Of a DNA stretch of 64,000 nt, positions 27,162 through 35,230 are shown in pieces. The notes under the pieces were generated by a model, which worked only from the letters and a program-made list of their open reading frames with translations, made no database searches and had not been told where the DNA came from. A program made the position numbers and the translations under genes. Numbering within the stretch: position 1 is the stretch's first letter; every line of letters begins with the position of its first letter. Source of the stretch: Gammaproteobacteria bacterium (GTDB lineage Bacteria; Pseudomonadota; Gammaproteobacteria; Steroidobacterales; GCA-2729495). Where the stretch lies: positions 1 through 64,000 of the forward strand of contig JANQPY010000047.1 in assembly GCA_028285245.1 (NCBI GenBank). The letters run 5' to 3'.

Positions 27162-28316
27162 ATGACTTTGCAGTACACGGCCGTCGGCATTCAGAACGAA
27201 TCGCACATGGCGGTCACGATTGACGACTACTGGAAAGACATCGAGGCCATCGCGGGCAGCATTGAATACGCCGTGTGGAATTGCAGTCTCGATCTGCCAG
27301 TCAGGCTGGTTGCAATTTCCGAGGGCGGCATAGGCGGCTGGTGCCTCGGCGGTGGCGATGAACACGTGCGCATTGCGCGCGAGGTCGTGCCCTCGATTCC
27401 AGGAAAAGAAACGGCGTTTCTTGGCGAGATCTGCAAGAAACACAACATTTATCTGATTGCGCAGATGATCGCCAAAGATCCAGAGCTGATGGAGGACAGG
27501 GTCTTCAACATCGCGTTCATCATCGATCCGAACGGCGAGGTCATCCACAAGCACTACAAGACAGCGTTCTACCAGCGTGAGCCGAACGTTGCGCCCAGCG
27601 ATATCTGGAATCTCTATCTGGAGCGCTATGGCGATGATCCCGAAAAGCTGTTCGAAGCGATCTACCCGGTTGCGCGCACGGAGATCGGCAACATCGGCAC
27701 ACTGATCTGTGCTGAGGGTAGCTATCCGGAAGCGGCGCGGGGACTGGCCCTTAACGGTGCCGAAATCATCTGGCGCACGCAGTATCCGGAGCCCTGGATG
27801 GGTAACGGCGTTGCCGAGATACAGAACAAATCTCACGCGATTTTTAACACCTGTTATCTGCTGGCGCCGAACATCGGCGAAATCTGGTTCCCCGGCGGCG
27901 GTGCGAAGATGAGCTGCGGCAAGAGCCAGATAATTGACTATCGGGGCAACGTGATTTCCGAGTACCTTGGCGGCGGCCAGACCCTGGTGAGCGCCGTGCT
28001 GAATATCGATGGGCTGAGGGATTTCAGGGTGCGGGCACAGTGGCAAAACCTGGCCAAGGATCTGCGGGTTGAGGAATACAAGGTCATTTACGACGCCATG
28101 ATGGCCCGTGGGGGCATTTACCCGGCTAATCTGGCCATGGAGGCGCCGCCGCTGGATGAGACTCAACAGCTGGAGCTGGTCAAGCACCAGATCAACAAAA
28201 TGGCCGACTGGGGCGTTTACACGCCGCCACCAGGTTGGAAGCCCTATACTGTCGACCCTGAGGTCAGGTCGCGTATCGATCAGGCGGACAAACTCACTAA
28301 AGGAGCCAAGCAATGA
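27162..28316 (+). CDS. Nitrilase-superfamily carbon-nitrogen hydrolase, complete triad
   Basis: C-N hydrolase of 384 residues. The catalytic triad is present: Glu54 (AISEGG), Lys133 (HKHYKTAF) and the nucleophile Cys183 (GTLICAEGSYPEAAR). Long members with this arrangement are amidases or nitrilases acting on small amides or nitriles; I cannot tell which. The stop codon overlaps the start of the next gene in ATGA (28313-28316), so the two are translationally coupled. A related protein lacking the Cys is encoded at 28859-29923 on the other strand (shared EIGNI, NGAEI, PEPW and APN motifs). Confidence 0.9.
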   Translation: MTLQYTAVGIQNESHMAVTIDDYWKDIEAIAGSIEYAVWNCSLDLPVRLVAISEGGIGGWCLGGGDEHVRIAREVVPSIPGKETAFLGEICKKHNIYLIAQMIAKDPELMEDRVFNIAFIIDPNGEVIHKHYKTAFYQREPNVAPSDIWNLYLERYGDDPEKLFEAIYPVARTEIGNIGTLICAEGSYPEAARGLALNGAEIIWRTQYPEPWMGNGVAEIQNKSHAIFNTCYLLAPNIGEIWFPGGGAKMSCGKSQIIDYRGNVISEYLGGGQTLVSAVLNIDGLRDFRVRAQWQNLAKDLRVEEYKVIYDAMMARGGIYPANLAMEAPPLDETQQLELVKHQINKMADWGVYTPPPGWKPYTVDPEVRSRIDQADKLTKGAKQ

Positions 28317-28732
28317 GTGAAGGGGAAGTTGATCTCTCCCAGATTCGCGGAGATTGGAATTTCCACATCAACTACGTCAACAATGCCGTAAATCAGACGC
28401 TTAAGCGCGCGCTGAGCATGTGGAAGCCCGTGGCGGGTGACCTGGACGGCTCGATCGGCGACGCTGTGCAGAATCTCTCGTCAGTGTGGAGCAAGGTGAA
28501 CGGCGACCTGGACGAGAAGGGCTCTATTAACGTGAAGAACCCTGGCATTCAGGAATTCATCGATGCTGCCCGCGCGACCAAGGACCCGCTGGACGCGGCC
28601 GAAGAGAAACAGGGGGCAGGCGGCTCATCGTCTCACTACGACACCCCTCTGGAGCAGTTCACCGAGGCCGTGCGGCAGGTTCGCGGCTATTGTGATGATC
28701 TGGAAATGATGCGGGAACAGAGGCCGTACTGA
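28313..28732 (+). CDS. Uncharacterised protein coupled to the nitrilase
   Basis: Soluble protein of 139 residues; I do not recognise a family. It has no signal peptide or membrane segment. It is mostly helical by composition, with an amphipathic N-terminal half (WNFHINYVNNAVNQTLKRAL), a flexible middle (KQGAGGSSSHYD) and an acidic C-terminal helix with its only Cys (VRGYCDDLEMMREQ). Its ATG lies inside the nitrilase stop (ATGA), so the two proteins are probably made in similar amounts. A role as small subunit or chaperone of that hydrolase is inference. Confidence 0.8.
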   Translation: MSEGEVDLSQIRGDWNFHINYVNNAVNQTLKRALSMWKPVAGDLDGSIGDAVQNLSSVWSKVNGDLDEKGSINVKNPGIQEFIDAARATKDPLDAAEEKQGAGGSSSHYDTPLEQFTEAVRQVRGYCDDLEMMREQRPY

Positions 28733-28858
28733 TCTTTGCCGACCTGGCGCCTGGCAAGAACCAGAACCCTACGTTCTCTAAATGTGGCGCCCTGCTGCGG
28801 CCGTGGTGGGCAGTCAACACGGCCGACGCGAAGCCCGCGCACAGCCAGGAGAAAACTC

Positions 28859-29923
28859 CTAAGGCTTTATCTTGCTGCGCGTGAACGCGCCGCGTGTCAC
28901 TAGCGAGTCCACCACGCCGTCATGCACAGTCTGTTTTTCGGCGTGCTGCAGCGGCGGCTGATTTTTCGGCCAGATCGGATTTGCATAGAGATCCTTGAAC
29001 AACTCCGTTTTCAGGTAGGGCAACCAGTTTTGAAAACGCGAGTTTTCACGGTAGTGGCGCAGCGACTCAATATCTAGCTGCGCTGCTACGTAGCAGTCGT
29101 CAACGACCGTGCTTTCTGCCAGTACTTCTCCGCGGTAGCCGTAAATCCCGGACCGTCCGCCCAGAGCGCCGCCGATGCTGGTGTCTGCCGTGCCGGGCGG
29201 GCCGGATACAATCAGGGAACCAGTATTTGGCGCAACCATGTAGGCGGTATTGTCGAGCGCCCTGGCTCGGTTCTGCACCTGAAACATCTCTCGTGAAACC
29301 CACGGTTCAGGCAATGACGCGTGATAGAAGATCTCCGCACCGTTCATAGCAAAGGCGCGCCACGCTTCGGGAAATGCGCCTTCCACGCCAACGCTCCCGG
29401 CAATGTTGCCAATTTCAGTGCGGGCAACCGGAAAGAAGGTCTCGAGACCATCGCCATGGTCTGCGACCCACGCATCATAGACATCATGTGGCGTCGTTGA
29501 AGTCTCGGTAAAGAGCACAATGTTCTTCAGGTGCTCGTACACGACTTTCCCATCAGGCGCGATAAGGAACACGGTGTTAAAGAAGCGTCCCTCGAAATTC
29601 GGATGTTTGGTCTTCAACTGCGCCAGAATGAAACAGCCGTGCTGACGGGCTTTCTCGCCGAGCATCTCGGTTTCCCAGCCCGGGACTTCCGCGGCCATGT
29701 CCTCAGTGTATTCGGCCTGGCCCAGGTCGAGGATCTCGTCGATAAAGCCCTGAATGGCGCCTTCGCCCAAGGTGATCAGTCGCACGGGTAGCTCCAGGGA
29801 ACAAATGTGCACCACCAGGTCGATCATGTTGCCGATATGGGTCAGATTTTTTTCAACCTCACTGCGGTAGCGGACATTGTGCACACTGGTTTGCAGCGCG
29901 ACGGCGGTGTACGGCGCAATCAT
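28859..29923 (-). CDS. Nitrilase-superfamily protein without nucleophilic cysteine
   Basis: Protein of 354 residues clearly homologous to the hydrolase at 27162. Glu54 (LGEGAI) and Lys133 (EHLKN) of the triad are kept, but the block that should hold the Cys reads GSVGVEGAFPEAW, with Gly179 where the paralog has Cys183. The fold and the surrounding residues (EIGNI, NGAEIF, PEPWVS, NTAYMVAPNTG) are intact and there is no frameshift, so it is a maintained pseudoenzyme or uses another chemistry, not a decayed gene. The start ATG has CGGAGTG upstream. It could form a mixed oligomer with the active paralog (inference). Confidence 0.88.
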   Translation of the reverse strand: MIAPYTAVALQTSVHNVRYRSEVEKNLTHIGNMIDLVVHICSLELPVRLITLGEGAIQGFIDEILDLGQAEYTEDMAAEVPGWETEMLGEKARQHGCFILAQLKTKHPNFEGRFFNTVFLIAPDGKVVYEHLKNIVLFTETSTTPHDVYDAWVADHGDGLETFFPVARTEIGNIAGSVGVEGAFPEAWRAFAMNGAEIFYHASLPEPWVSREMFQVQNRARALDNTAYMVAPNTGSLIVSGPPGTADTSIGGALGGRSGIYGYRGEVLAESTVVDDCYVAAQLDIESLRHYRENSRFQNWLPYLKTELFKDLYANPIWPKNQPPLQHAEKQTVHDGVVDSLVTRGAFTRSKIKP

Positions 29924-29971
29924 CTAGGCACTCCGTGACTTGAGCTGAAACTGAGTTAGATATCGAGACGG

Positions 29972-31411
29972 CTAGGCGGCAGTCTTGCCGCGGCTGTTGC
30001 CGAGGTAATCCTCGAGGCGAATCTCATCAGCGCCCGGCGTGATGGGACGCACGAGCTTGTCGACGTCGTCTAAGTCCATGGTCGCATCGATGCCAATTCG
30101 GACTGACTTTTGGCCCTCTTTCGCGGCTCGTTCAAGCTCCCAGCTTTGCACATCAGGGATAACCATGAACTTGTGCTCAGTCGCCGCCCGGTTCCATATC
30201 GCCCACTGGACATCGTCCATGCTATGTACGTCGATATCGCTGTCCACCACAATCACTCGTTTGGTGATCATGCTCATCGGAAAGATATGCCCGCCGCCCG
30301 CGAAGGCCTTATCGATAATCTCTTTCGGCTGACCGTCGTTGACTTTGTTGATGGACACGACCACATGCGCGAGGGTCCCCAGGCCGGGCGACATGTACAC
30401 ATGAATATCTTCGATTTGTCCCGGCAGGGCCTCGCGCAGCGCGGCTTCAATGCTGCGCTGGACGCCATAGACGGCGACGTTGCCTAGCGTGTTGTGCTCC
30501 GGGTTGCGCCCGGCCATTATTGTGTAGAAGTAGGGGTCAGGCCGGTGTGTGATGGCGGTTACCTCAGTCGCAGGTGCAGTCTCAGGCCCATACTGCCCGG
30601 CAAATTCTCCCAAGAGATTCTCAACGCGCTCGCCAAAGTCCACCTGGCCCTCGATAATAAACTCGGCGTTGGCAGGGACCAGAAGGTCACTCGTGATGCA
30701 GCGAGCGAGCTCCATTGGCCGACCCTGCAACCCACCGGCCATCTCATACTCGCAGTGATCTGGCGGCAACTTACACGCCGCGGCTGTCAGCATCGCCGGA
30801 TCCACCCCAATTGCCAGAGCAATCGGCATGACCTCACCGCGTTCCTGCGCCGATGCATAGTGGCGGCGCAAGTCACTGAGCGAACTGGCATTAATCACGA
30901 AGCGCCTGGGGCCAAGGATCAGTGTGCGGTAGACGCCGACATTCTGTACGCCGGTCTCCGGGTTCCGCGTCGTGCCGATGGCCGCGGTAATGAAAGGCCC
31001 GCTATCGAGCTCAAAAAAAGTCGGCACAGGCAGATCATGCAGGTTGATGTCAGCTCCCTGGATAACGACGCTCTGGCTCGGCGCGTTGTCCACGGTCTGA
31101 GGCTTCAGCGCATGCGCCTTGGCTTTCTCCAGAAGCCCATCAAAAGCCGGGTCATCAAAATGCTCCTCTGCACGCGGATACCCCAAAGCCATACCGAAGC
31201 GTTCAAGCTTGTTGAGCAGGCCACCCAGAGCCGGAAACCTGGCGCCACGCACATTCTCAAAGATGAATGCCTTGCGCTCTTTCTCGAGCGCCGCCATAAC
31301 AGCCGCCATCTCATACTTAGGGTCAACTTCCCGCGCTATACGCACCAGCTCGCCGCGGCTCTCGAGCAGCGCCACGAAAGAACGGAGATCCTGCACACGT
31401 GAATCCTGCAT
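29972..31411 (-). CDS. UbiD-family prFMN-dependent decarboxylase (1)
   Basis: Member of the UbiD family, which reversibly (de)carboxylates aromatic and unsaturated acids with prenylated FMN. 479 residues from the ATG at 31411 (GGAA nine bases upstream; a TTG lies one codon earlier). Residues matching the active-site Arg-Glu-Glu of fungal Fdc1 are present: Arg162 in VGVYRTL, and Glu264 and Glu269 in the E-x4-E of VENLLGEF. The C-terminal part DVDSDIDVHSMDDVQWAIWNR fits the family's oligomer interface. It is only about 40% like UbiD2 in pattern, so the two are not recent copies. No ubiX is in the window. Confidence 0.92.
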   Translation of the reverse strand: MQDSRVQDLRSFVALLESRGELVRIAREVDPKYEMAAVMAALEKERKAFIFENVRGARFPALGGLLNKLERFGMALGYPRAEEHFDDPAFDGLLEKAKAHALKPQTVDNAPSQSVVIQGADINLHDLPVPTFFELDSGPFITAAIGTTRNPETGVQNVGVYRTLILGPRRFVINASSLSDLRRHYASAQERGEVMPIALAIGVDPAMLTAAACKLPPDHCEYEMAGGLQGRPMELARCITSDLLVPANAEFIIEGQVDFGERVENLLGEFAGQYGPETAPATEVTAITHRPDPYFYTIMAGRNPEHNTLGNVAVYGVQRSIEAALREALPGQIEDIHVYMSPGLGTLAHVVVSINKVNDGQPKEIIDKAFAGGGHIFPMSMITKRVIVVDSDIDVHSMDDVQWAIWNRAATEHKFMVIPDVQSWELERAAKEGQKSVRIGIDATMDLDDVDKLVRPITPGADEIRLEDYLGNSRGKTAA

Positions 31412-31849
31412 CAACTTAACTTCCGCCGTTAAACAGCGCGTAGTTTAGTGGGGACGCTTCAATGCCGTTTGAGCTTGCGGCCGGGCGACCACGCAAAGGG
31501 CACCGCACAGCGAAGTGTGGAGTGGCAGGGTGCGCAGTGGCCCGCATACCGGTAGTCCGGATTAGGCACATAAAACCTGGATAAATACTATAAAACAATA
31601 CTTTATAGTCTATTCAGAGAATATTTCTAGACTATCATCGGGCTTCAGCGCCTGCCTGTCGCGGTCACTGGAGGCTCCCCGGTTCGGCAACCCGACTGCC
31701 TGCACCAGGGGCTGCGCCAGCCAAGCCCGGTCGCGGCGCAACACCTTTGCGCCTCAAGGCACGCTGCCCGCGAAGTGGCCGGGCCTGCGGCAGGGTTTCG
31801 TCAACCATCGACCGGACGGTAATCTGCAGGCCCGACATGCAGGTGAACC
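31412..31849. other. Intergenic region between divergent UbiD and membrane-protein genes
   Basis: 438 bases without a gene. The part at about 31570-31640 is strikingly AT-rich in this GC-rich DNA and holds the palindrome described separately, plus several TATAAT-like hexamers on both strands, so it probably carries both divergent promoters. The remainder (31640-31849) is GC-rich and I see no RNA gene or further repeat in it, apart from the ribosome-binding site (AGGTG, 31841-31845) of the next gene. Confidence 0.5.
31587..31609. promoter_or_regulatory. AT-rich palindrome, candidate operator
   Basis: A perfect inverted repeat, ACTATAAA (31587-31594) and TTTATAGT (31602-31609), separated by seven bases. 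It lies 176 bases upstream of the UbiD gene and about 240 upstream of the divergent membrane-protein gene. Size and symmetry suit a dimeric transcription regulator; no regulator gene lies next to it. Seen directly; the function is inference. Confidence 0.45.
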
Positions 31850-32443
31850 ATGACCGAGACCGTTACAGCCACCATCGATGCACAGACTGACGAAGATCCT
31901 GGGCGGTTCTTCTGGTACGCGGTCTACGTTGTCATTGTCGTCATCGCTGCGTTGCCGCTGTTTGGCTTTCGCCTGCCACGGGTTTTTCCCTACCTGCCGC
32001 TGCTCATAATTCACGAGTTCGCGGCGTTCGCGTACGTGGGGCACACGTTATTCAGCAATATCTGGGCGATGCGCATTCGTATGACGCAGCCTGAGTCCAC
32101 TGGCGTGTGGGCGCGCGCCATGCTGCGCAAGATGGCCCTGGGCATCACTGCCACGACAGCCGTCATCGTACCGGTCGCCGGACTGATGCTGGTTGAGGAC
32201 TGGGGCGGGCTGATTGCAGCTCCCTGGGCCTGGGATGCGTACCTGGCGTTTTGGGTGATGGCAGCCGTGAGTATTGTGCCGGACGTGATTCGGTATGGCC
32301 GCAACCGGAATTCCGCAGATCCACGCCATGGCGTGTTAAGCGGCGCTATTCGCGGCCTAACGGCTCTTGTTCTGGTGATCTACATTCTGGTTTGCATGAT
32401 CGCCAAGACATCGATATTCCACGGGTGGTTTTTCCCCGGCTAG
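31850..32443 (+). CDS. Integral membrane protein, distant third paralog
   Basis: Membrane protein of 197 residues with five predicted helices (about 20-40, 50-70, 92-112, 122-145 and 168-190). The second helix reads IIHEFAAFAYVGHTLFSN; His55 followed nine residues later by Gly has the spacing of the H-x8-G motif in the proteins at 15164 and 16735, but the Asp is replaced. His65 is an added conserved-looking residue. A good Shine-Dalgarno (AGGTG) precedes the ATG. It could be a small haem or quinone-linked membrane protein; no function is assigned. Confidence 0.78.
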   Translation: MTETVTATIDAQTDEDPGRFFWYAVYVVIVVIAALPLFGFRLPRVFPYLPLLIIHEFAAFAYVGHTLFSNIWAMRIRMTQPESTGVWARAMLRKMALGITATTAVIVPVAGLMLVEDWGGLIAAPWAWDAYLAFWVMAAVSIVPDVIRYGRNRNSADPRHGVLSGAIRGLTALVLVIYILVCMIAKTSIFHGWFFPG

Positions 32444-32457
32444 ATGCTTCGGCCCGC

Positions 32458-33321
32458 TCAAACGAGCAGATCGTCGCTTTCCCGCTCGCTCTTTGGATCG
32501 GCAAAAACGAACCCTGCAGACTTAATCTTCTGATTGGAAACGCCCTTCGGCCCCTTGCTCAAGCCTAGCCAGGTGACCGGTGCAAGGCCTGCCTGCTCAC
32601 AGACGCGCCCAAAGAACTCGGCCTTCGAATCGCTGACGTCATTAAACAGGTTGTACAGCCCTGACAGGTTCTGTTCGATGGCGAAGAGGATGCCGCGTAC
32701 TACATCGTCACGATGAACAATCATCGCATCTGAGTCTCCGTCAAAGGGGATCTGCTGGCCAGCAATACGGGCAGTTTCCTCTACGTGGCCGCGACCCGGG
32801 CCATAGATTGTGCCTGTTCTGAAGTTGCAGACTTTGAGCGCATCCGTCTCAGCGCTCGCTAGCAAAGTCTCGGTATCGACATAGATTTGTGCGAATGGGC
32901 TTGCGGGGTTGGGCGCTGTGGTCTCATCAACATGCGTAGCGCCACCGGCATCACCATAGGCGTTTAGGGAACTGCAAAAAATGATCTGCCGAAGGCCGGT
33001 AGCCGCTGGCAGCACCTCCAGCAATGACTCCGCGGTCCCCAGGTAGGCATCCCGGTACAGCTCGGGGTCCATGAACGGTTTGCCGTCCTTTTCGGTCAAT
33101 CCGCCGGCCATGGTCAGCAGGACAATGTCCTGGTCCTCGATCAGTTCGCGCATTGCCGCGCGATCGCTACCACGCATAACCATCACTCGGCTGGCAACCT
33201 GCGCAAGTTCGTCGACCCGCTCGCTGCGTGTCGTTGTGACGGTGACCTGGTGGCCATCGGCGTGCAGTTTTTTGGCCGCTGCAAGGCCCGTGTAGGCCGC
33301 GCCTACGATCGCTATGTGCAT
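32458..33321 (-). CDS. NAD(P)-dependent epimerase/dehydratase-like protein
   Basis: Extended or atypical SDR with a Rossmann fold, 287 residues. The nucleotide motif is IAIVGAAYTGLAAAKKL (3-19), a G-x5-G variant in place of GxxGxxG. IIFCSSLNAYGDAGG carries the Ser and Tyr expected of the active site, but Tyr-x3-Lys is not clear. RTGTIYGPGRG matches the substrate-side loop of the epimerase family. It lies 15 bases after a convergent membrane-protein gene and 24 before the bilin-reductase-like gene on the same strand. The substrate is unknown. Confidence 0.85.
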   Translation of the reverse strand: MHIAIVGAAYTGLAAAKKLHADGHQVTVTTTRSERVDELAQVASRVMVMRGSDRAAMRELIEDQDIVLLTMAGGLTEKDGKPFMDPELYRDAYLGTAESLLEVLPAATGLRQIIFCSSLNAYGDAGGATHVDETTAPNPASPFAQIYVDTETLLASAETDALKVCNFRTGTIYGPGRGHVEETARIAGQQIPFDGDSDAMIVHRDDVVRGILFAIEQNLSGLYNLFNDVSDSKAEFFGRVCEQAGLAPVTWLGLSKGPKGVSNQKIKSAGFVFADPKSERESDDLLV

Positions 33322-33345
33322 AGTTTTGGTCTGCCTTCCTGGATG

Positions 33346-34110
33346 TCAATGTGCCGCCAAAGGCGTCATTAAGTGTGTGCGAATCTCACTGTAAACCGGG
33401 TCACTGACCAGCCGGCGCACCCCCTTCCAGGCGCGTTGGTCGAGCTCCTCTGAAAAAAAGCAGCCGAGGTGGCGCTGGTCACGAGCGATGAGCAACTCAT
33501 GGTCTGGAGTGGGGTAGGCGAGCGTCCTGGGCAACTCCAGGTAGTGGTCGAGGTAAAGCCTGATTTGTTTTCCCACTCGCTCGAGTTCTGCCTGATCAGT
33601 CGGGCGGCTGGCGCCGATGCTGTACGGCGACAAGTAGGCCGCAATCGCTGGATTGCCGGGTGCAGAAGCGCAGGCGTTTCCAGCGGTCTGCGTTGCCTGC
33701 CAATAAGCCTTTGTGATGGGTGCAAACACCGATGCGTAGTAGTCAGGGTGATCCACCGGATCCAAACGAGGAATCAGGTCAGCGTTGTAAATGCAGGCGT
33801 CTTCGCCGAATTGCACCGTTTGCGCGTGAAAGTGGGGCATCACCGAGTCACTGCGGCCGAACACGAACATCAGCTGGGTATCGGCCGGGTCACCCCGCAA
33901 ACGGAGATGGATCATGCGGTCAATGACGCCGTGACCAGACCACAACCGCAAGAACCCCGCGTCGGCGCCCGTGTCCCGGTGGCTCAGCATCAGCCGCGGC
34001 CCGCCATCCACCGTTTGTTCATCAAACGGGTAGGCCGCGAGACAGCCAGCGACCAATTCGCTGACGAACCTCAACCCAAATGCCCCAGTCTCCATAACGC
34101 GCGCGAGCAT
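33346..34110 (-). CDS. Ferredoxin-dependent bilin reductase-fold protein (2)
   Basis: Protein of 254 residues, a second likely member of the bilin reductase superfamily. DRMIHLRLRG (64-73), LMFVFGRSD (80-88), MPHFHAQTV (91-99) and IYNADLIPRLD (107-117) follow the order of HLELAKVG, VMFPEP, LPLFGCDIV and AAIADLSP in PcyA. The C-terminal RDQRHLGCFFSEELDQRAWKGV resembles the family's last helices. Gln97 occupies the place of the catalytic Asp; His93 and His95 are nearby. It resembles the protein at 23772 only in the same blocks. It is divergent from the riboflavin kinase fusion and next to the epimerase-like gene. Reductase activity is uncertain. Confidence 0.65.
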   Translation of the reverse strand: MLARVMETGAFGLRFVSELVAGCLAAYPFDEQTVDGGPRLMLSHRDTGADAGFLRLWSGHGVIDRMIHLRLRGDPADTQLMFVFGRSDSVMPHFHAQTVQFGEDACIYNADLIPRLDPVDHPDYYASVFAPITKAYWQATQTAGNACASAPGNPAIAAYLSPYSIGASRPTDQAELERVGKQIRLYLDHYLELPRTLAYPTPDHELLIARDQRHLGCFFSEELDQRAWKGVRRLVSDPVYSEIRTHLMTPLAAH

Positions 34111-34173
34111 ACGGCATGCCCGGTCGACCGCCGCCGTTGCAGCAGGAGGTGTCCGCTAGGCAGAATTCGCGGC

Positions 34174-35226
34174 ATGCTGGGCAAGCCTATAACCGGGCGA
34201 GTAGTCCGTGGGCTTGGCCGGGGTGCTCAGTTCACTGTCCTGCCGTGGGTTGCGCAATCACTCCATGCGGAGTTTGGCATCGCACCGTTTCCAGGGACCC
34301 TGAACGTCGTCCTCAACTCGAACCATGCCTTGGCCGAATGGGCACAAGCCCGGCAACGACCCGCCGCCAGCCTGACGGATCCCGATGGGGTGGCCTGCGC
34401 GGCCCAGTGCTATCCGGTACGCATCAATGCATGGCTGCCCGGGGTCGTGGTGCGCCCCCTGGTGGAGGGTTATCCTGACACGCAGCTCGAGATTGTTGCC
34501 GCCGTAGGCCTGCGTGAAACTGCGGAGCTCACAGACGGCGATGAGGTTGGCATTGAATTCGGGCACCCGACAGAGTTGTCCGCCGTGATATTTGATGTCG
34601 ATGGCACCCTCCTGAACTCCGTCGATGCATACCACATCGCCGCGGGCCAAGCCGCCGCCCCGCACGGGTTCTCAGTTTCACGAGACCAGATCATGGCGGC
34701 GTTGACCTCAGGTCAGCCGTTCTGGGAGATGATTCTGCCGGAACACCAACGCCACGATGAGTCGCTGATTCGCAACTTGCGCGATGCCACGCTTGAACAT
34801 TGGCCCGACGTACTATCCAGGCACGTTACTTTATTCGCACGCTGCGAAGAGACGCTCGACCACCTCCGTCTGGCCGGCCTGCGCCTTGCCATCTACACGG
34901 GCTCTCGCGGAGAGTCGTTTGCTCCGCTGCAAGACGCCGGCTTGCTCGACCGATTCGAGTGCATCGTCACGGCCAAGGACGTGACAGCCGGTAAGCCCGA
35001 TCCAGAGGGTATTGACCGCGTGCTCGGTCATCTGGGTCTTGACCCGAACGCCGCCGCCTATGTCGGCGACTCGCCGCAGGATATGCAGGCGGCAAACGCG
35101 GCCGGTGTGATGGGTGTCGGCGTGCTGACCGGCGTGGGCACTGCGGCCAACCTGTCGACGGCGGGCGCCAGCCGGCTGGCGCGCGGACTGAGCGATCTGG
35201 AGAAGCTATTTACTATAAAACAGTAA
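34174..35226 (+). CDS. CTP-type riboflavin kinase (DUF120) domain fused to HAD phosphatase
   Basis: Two-domain protein of 350 residues from the ATG at 34174; the frame runs open far upstream, but that part is antisense to the previous gene. Residues 1-130 match archaeal RibK, a CTP-dependent riboflavin kinase: TGRVVRGLGRGAQF (7-20), FPGTLNVVLN (39-48), YPVRIN (80-85), VRPLVEGYP (93-101) and LTDGDEVGIEF. Residues 136-345 are a HAD subfamily IA hydrolase: nucleophile Asp141 and Asp143 (FDVDGTLLNS), Thr242 (YTGS), Lys274 (GKPDPEG), Asp299 and Asp303 (GDSPQD). It lies between two UbiD genes, whose cofactor derives from FMN. A role in FMN or prenyl-FMN supply is inference. Convergent with UbiD2, four bases apart. 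Confidence 0.85.
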   Translation: MLGKPITGRVVRGLGRGAQFTVLPWVAQSLHAEFGIAPFPGTLNVVLNSNHALAEWAQARQRPAASLTDPDGVACAAQCYPVRINAWLPGVVVRPLVEGYPDTQLEIVAAVGLRETAELTDGDEVGIEFGHPTELSAVIFDVDGTLLNSVDAYHIAAGQAAAPHGFSVSRDQIMAALTSGQPFWEMILPEHQRHDESLIRNLRDATLEHWPDVLSRHVTLFARCEETLDHLRLAGLRLAIYTGSRGESFAPLQDAGLLDRFECIVTAKDVTAGKPDPEGIDRVLGHLGLDPNAAAYVGDSPQDMQAANAAGVMGVGVLTGVGTAANLSTAGASRLARGLSDLEKLFTIKQ

Positions 35227-35230
35227 GTTA

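Noticed and set aside
26961-28313. 450-codon open frame on the minus strand
   Set aside because: It is antisense to the nitrilase gene with its complete triad; the translation has no family pattern and is rich in His, Arg and Leu as expected of a shadow frame.
30494-31402. 302-codon open frame on the plus strand
   Set aside because: Antisense to UbiD1, whose active-site residues are all present; no recognisable motif in the frame.
33469-34173. Upstream extension of the riboflavin kinase-HAD frame
   Set aside because: It lies antisense over the bilin-reductase-like gene and shows no domain; RibK homology begins at the ATG at 34174.
35212-35225. Second copy of the ACTATAAAACA motif seen at 31587
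   Set aside because: 13 of 14 bases match, but it lies within the last codons of the HAD fusion gene and lacks the matching second half, so chance is likely.
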